DNA of 6,113 nucleotides from JBBQKG01 sp038326655 (GTDB lineage Bacteria; Actinomycetota; Thermoleophilia; Solirubrobacterales; JBBDJG01), in contig JBBQKG010000048.1 of NCBI GenBank assembly GCA_038326655.1, positions 1-6,113 of the forward strand, written 5' to 3'. Position numbers and translations under genes: made by a program. Shown here piece by piece: positions 4,914-6,113 of the stretch (position 1 is its first letter; each line of letters starts with the position of its first letter). The notes under the pieces were generated by a model. That model did no database searches, was not told the DNA's origin, and saw nothing but the letters and a program-made list of their open reading frames with translations.

Positions 4914-5393
4914 CTAGCGGCCGAGAGTGCGCACGAACTCGCGCGCCCGGACGCGTATGTCGCCCAGGAGCTCACGCACTTCGGCCAACCCTGCGCGCAG
5001 CTCGGGATCGCCTACCTCGACCGGCATCATCGAGTCTTGGAGCTCTGCGAGCACGGCATCGGCTTCGGCGACTGAGGCGACGGCGCTGTCGACGAACCCT
5101 CTGATGCCGGTCGATGGGCGACCCGGAGTCGCAGGAATGAATGTCCGGCCCGGTAGGCCCTGCCGCTGCGCGAAGCCGGCGTGGGTCCGCTTCGCACGCC
5201 CGTAGGCCGCCTGGACCGGGCGGAAGAGCTGCTCCTCGAGCTTGTCCGCGGGGAGCGTCGTGAGCTGTTCGTAGGCCGCGCCAAGGGCCGCGAGCGCGGC
5301 AGCGATCTCATCGATCGCCTCGCCGAGGGTGTCGAGCAGTTCCTGCCTGGCTTCCCCGGCGATGTAGGTCACTGAGGCGAGGTTAGCTGCCAC
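4914..5393 (-). CDS. Conserved-looking all-helical protein of unknown function (159 aa)
   Basis: I do not recognise a named family. The sequence is almost wholly helical: a long Ala/Glu-rich helix at about 12-43 (EARQELLDTLGEAIDEI...), a second at 49-80 ending in YGRAKRTHAGFAQRQGLPGR, a proline-rich loop (FIPATPGRPSTGIRGF, 85-100), then helices at 101-121 and 129-157. The motif LQDSMMPVEVGDPELRAGLA (118-137) looks under strong constraint. No signal peptide or membrane helix is seen, so it should be cytosolic, perhaps a four-helix bundle. The GTG at 5393 directly follows an in-frame TAG and is the longest start; a second GTG at codon 8 (5372) is equally free of a ribosome site. It follows the cyclic-nucleotide-binding fragment by 42 bp on the same strand, so it may share its transcript and belong to the cyclase cluster. 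Confidence 0.7.
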   Translation of the reverse strand: MAANLASVTYIAGEARQELLDTLGEAIDEIAAALAALGAAYEQLTTLPADKLEEQLFRPVQAAYGRAKRTHAGFAQRQGLPGRTFIPATPGRPSTGIRGFVDSAVASVAEADAVLAELQDSMMPVEVGDPELRAGLAEVRELLGDIRVRAREFVRTLGR

Positions 5394-5435
5394 CTATGGG
5401 GGGTTCGGCAGCGATCGGGGCCCGGTCGAACGGCG

Positions 5436-5696
5436 TCAGACGTGCTTGAGCCTCTCACGGGCCGCTGCGCGCACGGCGGCGTCGAGCAGCGGGGAGTCCG
5501 CCATCAGGCGCGCGAGGCGCTCCGGCTCGAGCACCAGGAGCCGAAGGTCGCGCGTGGCGATGACCGTCGCCGTGCGCACGTATCCGTAGCCACCGCCCCA
5601 GTCGAGGGCCGCCACCTCCCCGAAGAAGTCGCCCCGCCCGAGGCTGCGTACCTGGTCGCCGCCGATCCGCACCTCCGCCTCGCCCTCCACGATCAC
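5436..5696 (-). CDS. Cyclic-nucleotide-binding domain, N-terminally truncated (possible pseudogene)
   Basis: The 86 residues open at GTG 5696 and match the back part of a Crp-type cNMP-binding domain: VEGEAEVRIGG (3-13), the phosphate-binding cassette FFGEVAALD (24-32) with Glu27, then the phosphate-contacting Arg in VRTATV (Arg41), and the C-terminal helix LARLMADSPLLDAAVRAA (61-78). A complete domain needs roughly 35-60 more residues in front (helix A and the first beta strands); these are not encoded in any frame of the 41 bp that separate it from the cyclase stop. No start codon exists further upstream in frame and no Shine-Dalgarno site is seen. A glycine-rich insertion (WGGGYGY) lengthens the Glu-Arg spacing beyond that of Crp/PKA; I recall this from an actinobacterial subfamily. 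It would sense cAMP or cGMP if intact. It is probably a deletion remnant. Confidence 0.65.
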   Translation of the reverse strand: MIVEGEAEVRIGGDQVRSLGRGDFFGEVAALDWGGGYGYVRTATVIATRDLRLLVLEPERLARLMADSPLLDAAVRAAARERLKHV

Positions 5697-5737
5697 TGCA
5701 CGGCCAGCGACGGCGCGCGATCGTCCAGCGCCTGGGT

Positions 5738-6113
5738 CTACAGCACGCTGTAGACCGCGTGCGTGCCCGCGAGGCCCGGCAGCGTGACTTCGCGCTCGTC
5801 CCCGAAGCGCACGTCGCCCGCACTCTCGGTCAGCGCTTTCACGACCGACGAGGCCAGGATCTCTCCTCCATGCGCCTGGTCGGTGATGCGCGCCGCCACG
5901 ACCACGTTCTTGCCGTAGAAGTCGGACTGCTCGCGAATCGCCTCGCCGGTGTGGAGGCCGATGCGCACGCGGATCGGGCCGTCGGGATGCGAGCCGAAAT
6001 CGCGCTCGATCGCCTCCTGGATCGCCTGCGCGCAGTGGATCGCCCGGCGCGCGCTCGGGAAGGCGATCATGAAGCCGTCGCCCTGCGCCTTGACCTCGAA
6101 GCCTCCGCCCGCA
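5738..6113 (-). CDS. Class III adenylate/guanylate cyclase-like domain, C-terminal part, cut by window edge
   Basis: The reading frame enters from the window edge (first whole codon at 6112) and gives 124 residues, about the last two thirds of a class III cyclase homology domain, which makes cAMP or cGMP from NTP. Counting from the edge: FEVKAQGDGFMIAF (5-18) holds the adenine-contacting Lys8 and the beta2-beta3 region; RVRIGLHTGEA (48-58); DFYGKNVVVAARI (64-76) holds Asp64, the second ATP-selecting residue, and the transition-state Arg75; GGEILASS (82-89) and LPGLAGTHAVYSVL (111-124) close the domain. The transition-state Asn expected four residues before Arg75 is Val71, so activity is doubtful or altered. 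The metal-binding first Asp, N-terminal domains and start lie outside. The truncated cNMP-binding gene follows 41 bp downstream. Confidence 0.88.
   Translation of the reverse strand, partial: AGGGFEVKAQGDGFMIAFPSARRAIHCAQAIQEAIERDFGSHPDGPIRVRIGLHTGEAIREQSDFYGKNVVVAARITDQAHGGEILASSVVKALTESAGDVRFGDEREVTLPGLAGTHAVYSVL

Noticed and set aside
4910..4923. CGGCC-TAGC-GGCCG hairpin at the end of the helical-protein gene as a terminator
   Set aside because: Only 5 bp of stem, overlapping the stop codon, with no U-tract; too common in this base composition.
4253..5104. 283-codon plus-strand frame inside and beyond the hydrolase gene
   Set aside because: It is an Arg/Gly-rich out-of-frame shadow; the true frame has the full Ser-Asp-His hydrolase signature.

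Overview
The window is very GC-rich (CCG/GCC-heavy codons, GTG and TTG starts). It reads like a chromosomal segment of a high-GC actinobacterium; the cyclase, SHOCT and cyclic-nucleotide families and the protein style suggest Thermoleophilia (Solirubrobacterales/Gaiellales-like). That placement is inference, since no marker gene is present. Coding density is high, with no gap over about 110 bp. I see no tRNA, rRNA, CRISPR array or insertion sequence.

Layout. (1) Positions 1-2225, minus strand: a tightly overlapping surface-glycan operon, read right to left. It holds a 93-aa protein with a duplicated 24-residue motif, a family 2 glycosyltransferase with two C-terminal membrane helices, a class I SAM methyltransferase, and the N-terminus of a Wzx/MATE-like polysaccharide flippase cut by the window edge. 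The genes are linked by GTGA, TTGA and 14-nt overlaps. (2) Positions 2278-2697, plus strand: a small lipoprotein, divergent from the glycan operon. (3) Positions 2762-3492, minus strand: a two-gene unit. The first gene carries an in-frame TAG at codon 61, with clearly coding sequence continuing in the same frame for 62 more codons. The second encodes a SHOCT-domain protein whose GTG start overlaps the first gene's natural stop. (4) Positions 3603-4838, plus strand: a secreted protein with a CARDB-like domain, a polyproline linker and an esterase/PHB-depolymerase-like alpha/beta hydrolase. (5) Positions 4914-6113, minus strand: the C-terminal part of a class III adenylate cyclase-like domain, an N-terminally truncated cyclic-nucleotide-binding domain, and a conserved-looking all-helical protein of unknown function.

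How they fit together. Block 1 plausibly makes, methylates and exports a lipid-linked glycan. Block 5 looks like a cyclic-nucleotide signalling cluster that may be degrading: the cNMP sensor lacks its front half, and the cyclase has valine at the usual catalytic asparagine position. The best candidates for something new are the duplicated-motif protein coupled to the glycosyltransferase, the amber-interrupted gene, and the CARDB-polyPro-hydrolase architecture. I found no clear evidence for a wholly new multi-gene system.
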